The position numbers and the translations under genes were made by a program. Below, one piece after another: positions 1 to 7,460 of a stretch of DNA of 64,000 nucleotides. Every line of letters begins with the position of its first letter. Position 1 is the first letter of the stretch. The DNA is from Ktedonosporobacter rubrisoli (GTDB lineage: Bacteria > Chloroflexota > Ktedonobacteria > Ktedonobacterales > Ktedonobacteraceae). The DNA lies in contig NZ_CP035758.1 of assembly GCF_004208415.1 (NCBI RefSeq), positions 186,001 to 250,000 on the forward strand, written 5' to 3'. The notes beneath the pieces are model-generated. The model ran no database searches and was not told where the DNA came from. It was given only the letters and a program-made list of their open reading frames with translations.

Positions 1-58
1 GAGCTCCTGGCACCGCTTCGATCATGCTGTCTATAATATCCTGAATCGTTGTAGACAT
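1..58 (-). CDS. N-terminal fragment of a minus-strand gene, possibly Nif3-like
   Basis: The minus strand opens an ATG at 58 behind a good ribosome binding site (aggagaaagggct) and reads MSTTIQDIIDSMIEAVPGA before the window ends. The N-terminus resembles the start of Nif3-like dinuclear-metal proteins (xTxQDIIDxIxxxIPGAP). That match is from memory on 19 residues, so the family is tentative; that a gene starts here is more certain. Confidence 0.45.
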   Translation of the reverse strand, partial: MSTTIQDIIDSMIEAVPGA

Positions 59-310
59 AGCCCTTTCTCCTTTTCTTAAATTATTTATGTCAGCGACCCT
101 CCCTATCACTTAATCCCACTGGCCACACGCGTCTGCGACATAAAAAGCTTTTCCTGCCTCTAGCCCTATAAATAATCCATGACAACCTTGTCTTCCCCGA
201 CATTATAAGCTACAGCATACCACCACTCCGCAGCTCTGGCCCTCTCGTTAATTATGAAAACTATCAACACTAAACCGACAGAGATTTAGGCTTGATAAAG
301 CCGCGCCCCC

Positions 311-1183
311 TCAGATCTCGGCGCTTACGCCGGTGAGTCTGGCGCTAACTTCCCACAAATGCCGCTGTAATTCGCGATCGTATGAGAGCGTTGAAGATGA
401 ACGCTCCTTGCAGTTCTCAAAATACTTCCCGCTGACGCCTTCCACGGCGGGAGAAGTTGCCAGATAGAGTGAGGTACGTGCACCCTGCTCAGCGCTGACC
501 CCGAAGAGCCTGGAGATGCCACTAAGGAAATGGAGAAAAGAGGGTAACGGTTGGGCCCAGATATTCGTAGCCACCACCCCGGGATGCAGGCAATTAGCCG
601 TAACTTCCGTCCCTTCCAGGCGGCGGGCTAGCTCATAGGTAAAGAGAATCATAGCCAGCTTGGAATTCGCATAAGCTTGCATGATGCTATACTTTTCATG
701 CTCAAAGCGGAAATCGCTAAGATCGATATGGCCATTCAGATGAGCTGCCGAGCTAACATTTATGATGCGTGCTGGTGTGCTCGCCTTAAGCCTATCCAGC
801 AACAGATTGGTGAGCAGAAACGCGGAAAAATAATTAACGGCATAGGTTTTCTCAATATTATCGACGCTCAATTGCCGCTGCAAGAAAACGCCGCCGGCAT
901 TATTCACCAGCCCATGAAGGTGCTCATATTTTTGCTTAAATTGCGCGACAAGTCGCCGCACCTCTTCCAGAGAAGAAAGATCGGCAAGTAGAAGATCGAC
1001 GGCTGTATTGCCGCTCAAGCGCTGAATCTCGTGCTGAGCCGCCTCTCCGCGTGCCTTATCGCGACAAACCATCACAACAGTTGCACCATCCCGGGCCAGG
1101 CCCAGCGCAGTTTCCTTCCCAATGCCAGAGTTAGCGCCTGTCACCATAACGATCTGACCATGCATTATACGTAAATCCTCCAT
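311..1183 (-). CDS. SDR family oxidoreductase (retinol-dehydrogenase-like)
   Basis: A classical short-chain dehydrogenase/reductase of 290 aa, probably a cytosolic NADP-dependent carbonyl reductase. Visible are the Rossmann motif TGANSGIG, the NNAGG motif, the active-site serine in INVSSAAH and the catalytic YANSK (YxxxK). The VCRD after strand beta-2 favours NADP. The first ATG is at 1183; an in-frame ATG at 1165 lies 11 nt after a GGAGG and may be the true start. It is downstream of and co-directional with the HxlR regulator at 1297-1683, with a 113-bp gap, so co-transcription is possible. The substrate cannot be read from sequence. Confidence 0.85.
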   Translation of the reverse strand: MEDLRIMHGQIVMVTGANSGIGKETALGLARDGATVVMVCRDKARGEAAQHEIQRLSGNTAVDLLLADLSSLEEVRRLVAQFKQKYEHLHGLVNNAGGVFLQRQLSVDNIEKTYAVNYFSAFLLTNLLLDRLKASTPARIINVSSAAHLNGHIDLSDFRFEHEKYSIMQAYANSKLAMILFTYELARRLEGTEVTANCLHPGVVATNIWAQPLPSFLHFLSGISRLFGVSAEQGARTSLYLATSPAVEGVSGKYFENCKERSSSTLSYDRELQRHLWEVSARLTGVSAEI

Positions 1184-1296
1184 TTTCTCTCTTATGCAGG
1201 ATTGCTATTTCCATATAATTATAGTCCAGGATCTCGCATAAGTCTCAAAATACAAGCTATCCTACTATCACAGAGTCGACGACTAAATGCCTGAAT

Positions 1297-1683
1297 CTAC
1301 ACCTCTTGATCAGCTTCGTCCTCGCGTCGCGCAAGCTCCTCTTCATGGGTTTGAGCCCAATCGATAAATGAATCTAGGGTTGGAAGCAGGGATTGCGCAA
1401 GCGCGGTCAGGGCATATTCGACGCGTGGGGGCAGCGTTGGATATACAGTTCGCGTCAGGAAGCGTTGCTTCTCCAATTTCTGTAAGGTCTGGCTGAGCAT
1501 CTTATGCGAGATGCCACGCACATCGCGCTTCAACTGGTTATAGTGCCTGGGCCCACTTACCAGGGCAACGATCACAGGCATAGTCCATTTATCGGCAATC
1601 AGGTCAAGCAAACGCGCTGATGGACAGCGTACACCTCTTGCCACGCGTGGACAAGCATTTTCAAACCACTTTCCTATCTTCAA
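1297..1683 (-). CDS. HxlR-family winged-helix regulator
   Basis: A DNA-binding regulator with a single HxlR/MarR-like winged helix. CPSARLLDLIADKWTMPVIVALV opens the domain in two stretches, then the recognition segment GISHKMLSQTLQKLEK and the wing ending PPRVEYALT. The frame is open to an ATG at 1797, but a TTG at 1683 sits 8 nt after GGAGG and gives the usual HxlR length (128 aa); I chose it. It keeps an N-terminal cysteine (NACPR, CPSAR), as redox-sensing members such as YodB do. It is divergent from the FMN reductase at 1797, the typical arrangement for a regulator of its neighbour. Confidence 0.85.
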   Translation of the reverse strand: MKIGKWFENACPRVARGVRCPSARLLDLIADKWTMPVIVALVSGPRHYNQLKRDVRGISHKMLSQTLQKLEKQRFLTRTVYPTLPPRVEYALTALAQSLLPTLDSFIDWAQTHEEELARREDEADQEV

Positions 1684-1796
1684 GGTACTCACCTCCAGGT
1701 AAGTGATGCACAAAAAAGTGCGTTCTTGTAGAAGATTATTTCCTCTCTTATAGTTAGCAGCATAGCACAAATGAGCTAGTAGAGAGAGGAGAAGCA

Positions 1797-2384
1797 ATGA
1801 ATCCTTATCCCCATATTCTTGTTATCTTTGGCAGTACACGACAAGGGCGCCGAGGCGAAGTTGTGACCAACTGGCTTAAGGAGCGCCTCGCCACTTGTAC
1901 AGATATCACCTTTGAGTTTGTTGATCTGCGCAATGTCTCCCTTCCATTTTTTGATTCCCCTTCCCTTCCTATTTATGGCCATCTAGCCCCCGAAGCTGTG
2001 TCCTGGGCAGCTCAGGTCGAGCGAGCTGACGGCTTCATTTTTGTGACCCCTGAATATAATTATGGTTATCCAGCGGTACTCAAAAACGCCATTGATCACC
2101 TCTATCACCAATGGGCGCACAAACCTGCGGCTATCGTCAACTATGGTGGCTTCGCTTCTGGCTATCGAGCTGCTGAACAGTTGCGCCAGGTATTCATTGA
2201 GCTGAAAATGGTTCCTATCCGCGAGCAAATTGGCATCTCTATGGTCCCTGGTATGGTTCCCAGCATCGCCGATGGCCCGGATTCAGTCAGTGCCGCATTT
2301 CTTGATCGAGCCTTCAAAGGAATGATGAAAGAGCTGCTCTGGTGGGCTACGACCCTCGCTCCGGCCCGCCTGGCTGAGCAATAA
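1797..2384 (+). CDS. NADPH-dependent FMN reductase family protein
   Basis: A flavodoxin-fold NAD(P)H:FMN or quinone reductase of 195 aa. The phosphate-binding loop GSTRQGRRG is near residue 12 and the flavin-contact motif TPEYNYGYPAVLKNAID is around residues 82-98, as in the SsuE/YieF (ChrR) group. The start follows a GAGAGGAG ribosome binding site. It is divergent from an HxlR gene, a pairing common for quinone- or diamide-inducible reductases, so a role in quinone or electrophile detoxification is likely (inference). Confidence 0.88.
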   Translation: MNPYPHILVIFGSTRQGRRGEVVTNWLKERLATCTDITFEFVDLRNVSLPFFDSPSLPIYGHLAPEAVSWAAQVERADGFIFVTPEYNYGYPAVLKNAIDHLYHQWAHKPAAIVNYGGFASGYRAAEQLRQVFIELKMVPIREQIGISMVPGMVPSIADGPDSVSAAFLDRAFKGMMKELLWWATTLAPARLAEQ

Positions 2385-2386
2385 TA

Positions 2387-2406
2387 TAAAGGCTGACAGG
2401 CCTTTA
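2387..2406. terminator. Hairpin downstream of the FMN reductase
   Basis: TAAAGGC-TGACAG-GCCTTTA is a perfect 7-bp stem with a 6-nt loop between convergent genes. It is followed by AAAA on the plus strand and not by a T-run, so termination is likely but not textbook. Confidence 0.45.
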
Positions 2407-2450
2407 AAAAGCTCTATGCAGTTGGAAACTACCTTTGCACGTGGGCCTGA

Positions 2451-2864
2451 TCAAGCGTCCTGGTTCTTACTATCTTCAGTATGCAGGGCATCGAAACGCG
2501 CTTGCGCTACGATGACTTGCTCATAGTTATCAACAACCCATTGCTCAAAGGGAAGGACCAGGACGCTCAATGTCTCCCCTAGAGGAGTCAGGCTGTACTC
2601 CACCCTTGGTGGCACCTCCGAATAGCTCTTGCGGGTAACGATGCCCGAACGCTCCAAATCCCGTAATGTCTGGGTAAGCATTTTCTGCGAAATTCCCTGC
2701 ACGGAACGCATAATCGAACCGGTACGCTGCGGCCCCGCTTTGAGTAGGCAGAGGATCAAGAGAGACCATTTTCCGCCGATTAGCTCAAGAATCTCTCGCG
2801 AGGGGCAGTTAGCCGAAAATGGTTGAGGCTTATCTGCTTTTATCATTTGACTTTTAAGTATCAT
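2451..2864 (-). CDS. HxlR-family winged-helix regulator
   Basis: A second HxlR regulator (137 aa), sharing NCPSREILELIGGKWSLLI, GISQKMLTQTLRDLER and PPRVEYSLTPLG with the family. The ATG at 2864 follows CTGGAG with a 6-nt gap. It is divergent from the SDR at 3069, with 204 bp between them, so it most likely controls that gene and itself. It carries one N-terminal cysteine (NCPS), which is common and does not prove redox sensing. Confidence 0.88.
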   Translation of the reverse strand: MILKSQMIKADKPQPFSANCPSREILELIGGKWSLLILCLLKAGPQRTGSIMRSVQGISQKMLTQTLRDLERSGIVTRKSYSEVPPRVEYSLTPLGETLSVLVLPFEQWVVDNYEQVIVAQARFDALHTEDSKNQDA

Positions 2865-3068
2865 GCTGATCTCCAGATTAGTTATTCCCTATCCATCTCC
2901 CAATTATTACCAAAAGGTGCGTACTTGTCAATTGGTAACATTAGCTTTAGACTGGCTCTCATGCAGGCAGCTTGGCTTACTCCTTCAAGCACGCATTGGA
3001 GAAGATCTTGCATTTCGGCTGCGGCATCAATTACACATTTATGAAACCTTGCTAGGAGATAGCTACCT

Positions 3069-3791
3069 ATGACTACGCAAAAAACTGCTATTGTAACCGG
3101 CGCATCGAGCGGGATCGGGCTCGGTCTGACCCATGCTCTACTTCAAAAGGGATATGCTGTCGTTGCCACCTCGCGCCATATTAGCACTGCGGGAACGCTT
3201 AGCACATCTGAACAATTAGCCATTGTTGAAGGCGATATTGCCCTTGAAGCAACGGCAAGGCGCCTTGTAGAGACTGCGATGCAGCGCTTTGGCCGCATCG
3301 ATCTCCTCGTCAACAACGCCGGCATCTTTATCGGCAAGCCCTTTACTGATTATACTGTTGCAGATTTCGAGAAGCTTATAGCGACTAATCTCTTCGGCTT
3401 TCTCTATCTCACTCAGCAGGCTATTCGCCAGATGCTGCCCCAAAAATCCGGTCATGTTGTCAACATTACTGCGACTCTGGCGGATCAGCCAATTGCGGGC
3501 TTACCGTCTGCCGCCCTTATTCTCACAAAAGGTGGCTTGAATGCCGCAACAAAAGCCCTTGCGCTCGAATATGCCAGGTCAGGCATTCGCGTGAATGCGA
3601 TAGCTCCGGGGACCATCGACACACCGCTCTCACAAAACACAGATCGTGAAGTTCTGAAGCAGTTGCAACCTATGCCTCGTATTGGGGATGTCTCGGAAAT
3701 CGCCGATGCAGTTCTCTATCTGACCAATGCACCCTTTATTACGGGCGAAGTCTTGCATATTGATGGAGGAGCACACGCAGGCAAATGGTAA
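3069..3791 (+). CDS. SDR family protein lacking the catalytic tyrosine
   Basis: A 240-aa SDR with intact cofactor elements (TGASSGIG near residue 12, NNAGI, and the C-terminal IDGGAH), so dinucleotide binding is expected. The catalytic region reads NITATLAD and later SAALILTKGG: the lysine remains, but leucine stands where YxxxK has tyrosine, and threonine/alanine replace the usual serine pair. PGTIDTPLS after the core is normal. It is either a subfamily with altered chemistry or a non-catalytic NAD(P)-binding protein. The start follows AGGAG. It is divergent from an HxlR regulator. Confidence 0.85.
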   Translation: MTTQKTAIVTGASSGIGLGLTHALLQKGYAVVATSRHISTAGTLSTSEQLAIVEGDIALEATARRLVETAMQRFGRIDLLVNNAGIFIGKPFTDYTVADFEKLIATNLFGFLYLTQQAIRQMLPQKSGHVVNITATLADQPIAGLPSAALILTKGGLNAATKALALEYARSGIRVNAIAPGTIDTPLSQNTDREVLKQLQPMPRIGDVSEIADAVLYLTNAPFITGEVLHIDGGAHAGKW

Positions 3792-4009
3792 TAGCTTGCC
3801 ACTTTAGGCAAACAATGATGATGAGGAAAAAGCTATTCAACGGGTGAAAAACCTGGTAAATATACTGAATGGTAGGCTGATCTGGAAGATGGTGGGAGAG
3901 AGTACTATGCCTCAAAGTGCACGCCAAATGGAAAACTAACGCACTCAATACCGAACCGAGGGTGGGTCAAGGGGAAAGGCAAAGCTGAATAAAAAGTTCC
4001 GAAGACACC

Positions 4010-4038
4010 TTGACATGCTGCTAAGAGTGTCGTATAGT
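4010..4038 (+). promoter_or_regulatory. Promoter of the TetR gene
   Basis: TTGACA (4010-4015), a 17-bp spacer and TATAGT (4033-4038) form a near-consensus housekeeping promoter ending 38 bp before the TetR start. Confidence 0.7.
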
Positions 4039-4053
4039 TGGACTGAAGGTTCG

Positions 4054-4065
4054 TTCCAATTGGAA
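4054..4065. promoter_or_regulatory. Probable TetR autoregulatory operator
   Basis: A perfect 12-bp palindrome TTCCAATTGGAA lies between the -10 box and the start of the TetR gene, where repressor binding would block transcription. Confidence 0.5.
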
Positions 4066-4075
4066 AGTAGAGCGT

Positions 4076-4639
4076 GTGATGAGCAGTAAACGTGACCAGA
4101 TCATTCTGGCGACTCGCGACCTTGTTTTTGAGCAGGGATTACAGGATGTGGCCATGTCCCAGATTGCGCAGCGGGCGCAGGTCGGAATGGGGACCATCTA
4201 TAACTATTTTCCCAGCAAAGAAGACCTCGTGTTTTGCCTGTTTAGCGAGATAAAAGCCGCCATGAGTCTCCATGTTCTTGACGGCTATGACGCAACGCAA
4301 CCGGTTGTTGACCGGGTTTTATACCTGCTGGGCGGCATGGTTCGGTACGGCATTGGGCATCCGCGCGAATTCCTCCTCATGAACCAACTGGCGCTGGTTC
4401 CTTTTATCCATGAGCGGGCCAAAGGCGATGTACCGGCGCTGGTCTCGGCCTTCAAGCAAGTGCTCATCGATGCCACACAGCAGCACTTGCTCAAGGCGAT
4501 GGCGCCCGGTGTAATATTGGCGCTGCTCTCTGGGGCCATGAATGCGCTGGTCGAAGCACACATGAGGCAGCAAATTCACCTGGATCAGGCCACCATTGAG
4601 CAGGCGATGTCAGCTTGTTGGGATGCCATTAAACGCTAA
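4076..4639 (+). CDS. TetR/AcrR family repressor
   Basis: A 187-aa TetR regulator. The N-terminal HTH shows the family signature VAMSQIAQRAQVGMGTIYNY followed by FPSKEDL, and the remainder is a helical ligand-binding domain without an obvious subfamily. The start is GTG at 4076 or ATG at 4079. It lies upstream of and co-directional with the MDR oxidoreductase at 4835. The palindromes at 4054-4065 and 4660-4677 share GGAA/TTCC half-ends and are likely targets for self and neighbour control. Confidence 0.88.
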   Translation: MMSSKRDQIILATRDLVFEQGLQDVAMSQIAQRAQVGMGTIYNYFPSKEDLVFCLFSEIKAAMSLHVLDGYDATQPVVDRVLYLLGGMVRYGIGHPREFLLMNQLALVPFIHERAKGDVPALVSAFKQVLIDATQQHLLKAMAPGVILALLSGAMNALVEAHMRQQIHLDQATIEQAMSACWDAIKR

Positions 4640-4659
4640 TTTTTTTTTGCCAAGTGTTT

Positions 4660-4677
4660 GGAATGAATATTCATTCC
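4660..4677. promoter_or_regulatory. 18-bp palindromic operator upstream of the MDR gene
   Basis: GGAATGAATATTCATTCC is a perfect 18-bp palindrome located after the TetR stop and 157 bp before the oxidoreductase start. Its length and symmetry fit a TetR operator. Confidence 0.6.
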
Positions 4678-4834
4678 ATTATTAAGATTGAACATAGGAA
4701 AGGCGAAGCCGTATGACAACACCGTAGGCAGAAAAACATGTGCCAGATCTCTTTGAGGTAAGCTAGCCATCCTCATTAGAACGCAAAAGATATATGTTCA
4801 AATTTGACAATTTCTCAATAAATCAAGGTGAAGC

Positions 4835-5761
4835 ATGAAAGCAATTGTCCTTCATGAGTATGGCCCCGCGTCAATACTCACATACGAAGACGTTGAAGAC
4901 CCCAAACCCGCCGAAGGCGAGGTGCTTGTGCGCGTCTCGGCCACCAGCATCAACCCGGCTGATTGGATGATACGCTCTGGCGCAGTCAAGGACATTCTTC
5001 CGGTAGAGTTTCCCTATATCCTCGGCTGCGACTTAGCTGGCACCATTTGCGAGATAGGCAAGGGGGTTACCGGTTTCGAACCTGGCGACCGCGTTATGGC
5101 TGTGGCACTGCATACCTATGCCGAACTGTGCGTCGTCAACACCGCCGAACTCGTCAAAATTCCCGCAGGCCTGGAGATGACCACTGCGGCCGCGCTTCCT
5201 CTAGTCAACGTCACTGGCGATTCGCTGATACGGCTTGGTACTAACGTCCAACCTGGTCAGACCGTCCTCATCACAGGGGCTTTGGGTTCCGTTGGTCGCT
5301 CAGCTGTCTTCGCGGCATCCCAGATCGGGGCTCGGGTCATCGCTGGCGTGCGGGGCAAACGACTTGACGCTGCCCGGCAACTTCCTGGCGTGGAAGAGGC
5401 CATCGCCATCGATGATGACGCAGAGATTGACAAACTCGCTCCTCTCGATTGCGTGGCCGATATCGTTGGTGGGGAGCTCGCTGACAAGTTACTTGCCAGG
5501 GTCAAGGAAGGTGGCACCTTTGCTTGCTTCCCCAAGCGCAACCCACAAAACGCCGCACTTTATCCTACCGTCCATATCACTACCATTTTTGGGCAAGTCG
5601 CTGACACAACCCGGGCTGCGCAGATCTTGCATTATGCCGAGGCGGTACGCGACGGCAAGTTGACGATCCCCATCGAGCGCATTATGCCGCTCGCCGCTGC
5701 CGCCGAAGCCCAGAAAATCGCCGAAAAGGGGGGCGTTGCCAAGATCATTCTCGCCGTCTGA
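4835..5761 (+). CDS. NADP-dependent oxidoreductase (zinc-free MDR / quinone reductase type)
   Basis: A 308-aa medium-chain dehydrogenase/reductase without zinc. It has the N-terminal GroES-like fold (GEVLVRVSATSINPADW), GCDLAGTICEIG, and the nucleotide-binding segment TVLITGALGSVGRSAV near residue 145. The zinc ligands of alcohol dehydrogenases are absent, as in quinone oxidoreductases (QorA group). The start follows AAGGTGAAGC. With the adjacent TetR gene and 18-bp palindrome, it looks like a repressor-controlled detoxification enzyme for quinones or enones. Confidence 0.87.
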   Translation: MKAIVLHEYGPASILTYEDVEDPKPAEGEVLVRVSATSINPADWMIRSGAVKDILPVEFPYILGCDLAGTICEIGKGVTGFEPGDRVMAVALHTYAELCVVNTAELVKIPAGLEMTTAAALPLVNVTGDSLIRLGTNVQPGQTVLITGALGSVGRSAVFAASQIGARVIAGVRGKRLDAARQLPGVEEAIAIDDDAEIDKLAPLDCVADIVGGELADKLLARVKEGGTFACFPKRNPQNAALYPTVHITTIFGQVADTTRAAQILHYAEAVRDGKLTIPIERIMPLAAAAEAQKIAEKGGVAKIILAV

Positions 5762-5805
5762 ACACACGCGATCAGGTTATATGCTTAAGTCCAAAGGCAA
5801 TTGTA

Positions 5806-5830
5806 GGGCTCAGGCGTATAACCTGAGCCC
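5806..5830. terminator. Bidirectional terminator between convergent genes
   Basis: GGGCTCAGG-CGTATAA-CCTGAGCCC is a perfect 9-bp stem in the 74-bp gap between two convergent genes. Confidence 0.65.
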
Positions 5831-5835
5831 GCGCT

Positions 5836-7065
5836 TTAGACCGCCACAGCCTGGTAGTCCTTAAGCGTGATAGCGTTAGCAGCTTGTTGAACTCCCTCGG
5901 CAAATTTTTTTGCAATCACGCCCTTCCACGGCATATATGATAGTGTTCGCAGCATCGTATACATAAGCCAGAGCTGCGCCTGGGACTGCGGAATCATGCT
6001 CTTGCTTCCACTAATCGCGAATTGCTGGTTCGCGGCAACAAAGCTGCGCATGATATTCTCATAGCGCGTGAAGGCTACACGATAATCGCCAGCCGCTTCG
6101 GCTAATTCTCCGGCCAGAACATAGGCTCCCACCAGCGCCAGACCTGTTCCCTGACCTGAAGCTGGCGAGGCACAATAAGCTGCATCGCCCAGCAGCGCTA
6201 TCCGCTCACTTGACCAGTGCGGCATCTGGATCAAGCTTATGGCATCAAAGTAGAAGTCTGGAGCAGCCCAGACGCTTTCGAGCAAGCGGGGAGTATACCA
6301 CCCATCAGCAGCAAACTTATCGACAAGGATTTGCTTTTGCGCTCGGCTATCTCGATAATCGTATTGTAGCAGCGGGGAATTGAAGAAAAAGATGCACTTG
6401 GCCTCAGCATCCTTCCTTGTGCTATAGACACAAACTGACTTTTTTGCCATGCCATAATAGATCTCCTGGCGATCTAGCTGCAGGAAGTTTGGCACAGTGC
6501 AGAAGGAGATATAGCCGCCCAGGTGACGTATAAATTGCGACTCATCTCCGAAAGTAAGCTCACGTACGCGCGAATGCAGCCCGTCAGCGCCTATCACCAG
6601 ATCAAAGTGACGCGACGAGCCGTTTGCAAAGTTTACCTGGACACCATCTTCCCTTTGCTCCATGGAGGCGATGGAATCGCCAAAAATGTATTCGGTCGTG
6701 TCGCGAGTTCGCTCATAGAGAATATGAGCAAGATCACCGCGCATAATCTCGTCATCACGTCCTATTCGCCCACCCATAAAGTCGGCTGGCAAGGTCGCAA
6801 TCGGCTTATTGGCTCTATTTACAAAGGTCGATTCCCGCATATCGGTGCTTGCCCGCTGAATATTATCCATGATTCCCATGCGGTCGGCTACTTCAACCGC
6901 TACTCCCCGAATATCTATTTTGTAGCCGCCCTCGCGCAAGGCCGGAGCCCGCTCAACGATGGTTGGATGAAAGCCATGTTGATGAAGCCAATAGGCTAGC
7001 GCCGGTCCGGCAATACTCGCGCCCGAGATGAGAACTGTCTGATTTTCATTACTCCCATATTTCAT
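5836..7065 (-). CDS. FAD-dependent monooxygenase (PHBH/TetX-like)
   Basis: A class A flavoprotein monooxygenase of 409 aa. The N-terminal FAD loop reads ISGASIAGPALAYWL, with a variant GxSxxG, then ERAPALREGGYKIDI. The NADPH/FAD DG motif is DLVIGADGLHSRVR near residue 160, and the FAD-ribityl GD motif is ALLGDAAYCASPASGQGTG near residue 290. The family hydroxylates aromatic or polyketide-like rings, or inactivates drugs such as tetracyclines. No regulator is adjacent. The upstream region (7066-7150) is AT-rich. Confidence 0.87.
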   Translation of the reverse strand: MKYGSNENQTVLISGASIAGPALAYWLHQHGFHPTIVERAPALREGGYKIDIRGVAVEVADRMGIMDNIQRASTDMRESTFVNRANKPIATLPADFMGGRIGRDDEIMRGDLAHILYERTRDTTEYIFGDSIASMEQREDGVQVNFANGSSRHFDLVIGADGLHSRVRELTFGDESQFIRHLGGYISFCTVPNFLQLDRQEIYYGMAKKSVCVYSTRKDAEAKCIFFFNSPLLQYDYRDSRAQKQILVDKFAADGWYTPRLLESVWAAPDFYFDAISLIQMPHWSSERIALLGDAAYCASPASGQGTGLALVGAYVLAGELAEAAGDYRVAFTRYENIMRSFVAANQQFAISGSKSMIPQSQAQLWLMYTMLRTLSYMPWKGVIAKKFAEGVQQAANAITLKDYQAVAV

Positions 7066-7378
7066 TGCTTTTCCTTTTCTATAGCTTCTCTCGAAGCTCT
7101 GAAATAACTACTTTTCTGCTCTGTTTCAGTTGCTGAAAGCTTTTGATATTTATGGTAATATTTTTATATACTCAGGCAATTAAAGCCAGATAACTAACAT
7201 TTTTTACCATCATACAATTAAAATATACAATACATCAGCAATAAATGTCAATACTATGCTTAATTTAAGCAACAAGATGTCAATTCCTTGTCCATGGGGC
7301 TCTTCTACATAGATTAATCTCCCAGAAAATATGCTTGTGCTCTTCTCGCCTGCTCGGCAGAAAAGAGCCCAAAAAGCC
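7066..7378. other. AT-rich divergent intergenic region
   Basis: This stretch separates the monooxygenase (minus) from the J-domain gene (plus). It is very AT-rich, with runs such as TATTTATGGTAATATTTTTATATA, and encodes nothing I can support. The promoter and dyads of the downstream operon begin at 7379. Confidence 0.6.
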
Positions 7379-7407
7379 TTGACAATTATTCTTACATAGT
7401 GTACATA
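7379..7407 (+). promoter_or_regulatory. Promoter of the J-domain/VWA/PurA-like operon
   Basis: TTGACA at 7379-7384, a 17-bp spacer and TACATA at 7402-7407. The -10 box is embedded in the first of two dyads, so this promoter is probably repressed. Confidence 0.5.
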
Positions 7408-7415
7408 TAACACTA
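7397..7415. promoter_or_regulatory. Operator dyad 1 (TAGTGT-N7-ACACTA)
   Basis: A perfect inverted repeat of 6-bp arms with a 7-bp spacer overlapping the -10 element. An identical dyad begins 24 bp downstream. The cognate regulator is not adjacent; GntR and TetR regulators bind sites of this shape. Confidence 0.65.
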
Positions 7416-7420
7416 ATAGA

Positions 7421-7439
7421 TAGTGTATGACACACACTA
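7421..7439. promoter_or_regulatory. Operator dyad 2 (TAGTGT-N7-ACACTA)
   Basis: Same arms and spacer length as the dyad at 7397-7415, with centres 24 bp apart, just upstream of the AAGGAG ribosome binding site of the J-domain gene. Confidence 0.65.
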
Positions 7440-7460
7440 TTAGGAAGGAGCACAAGCCAT

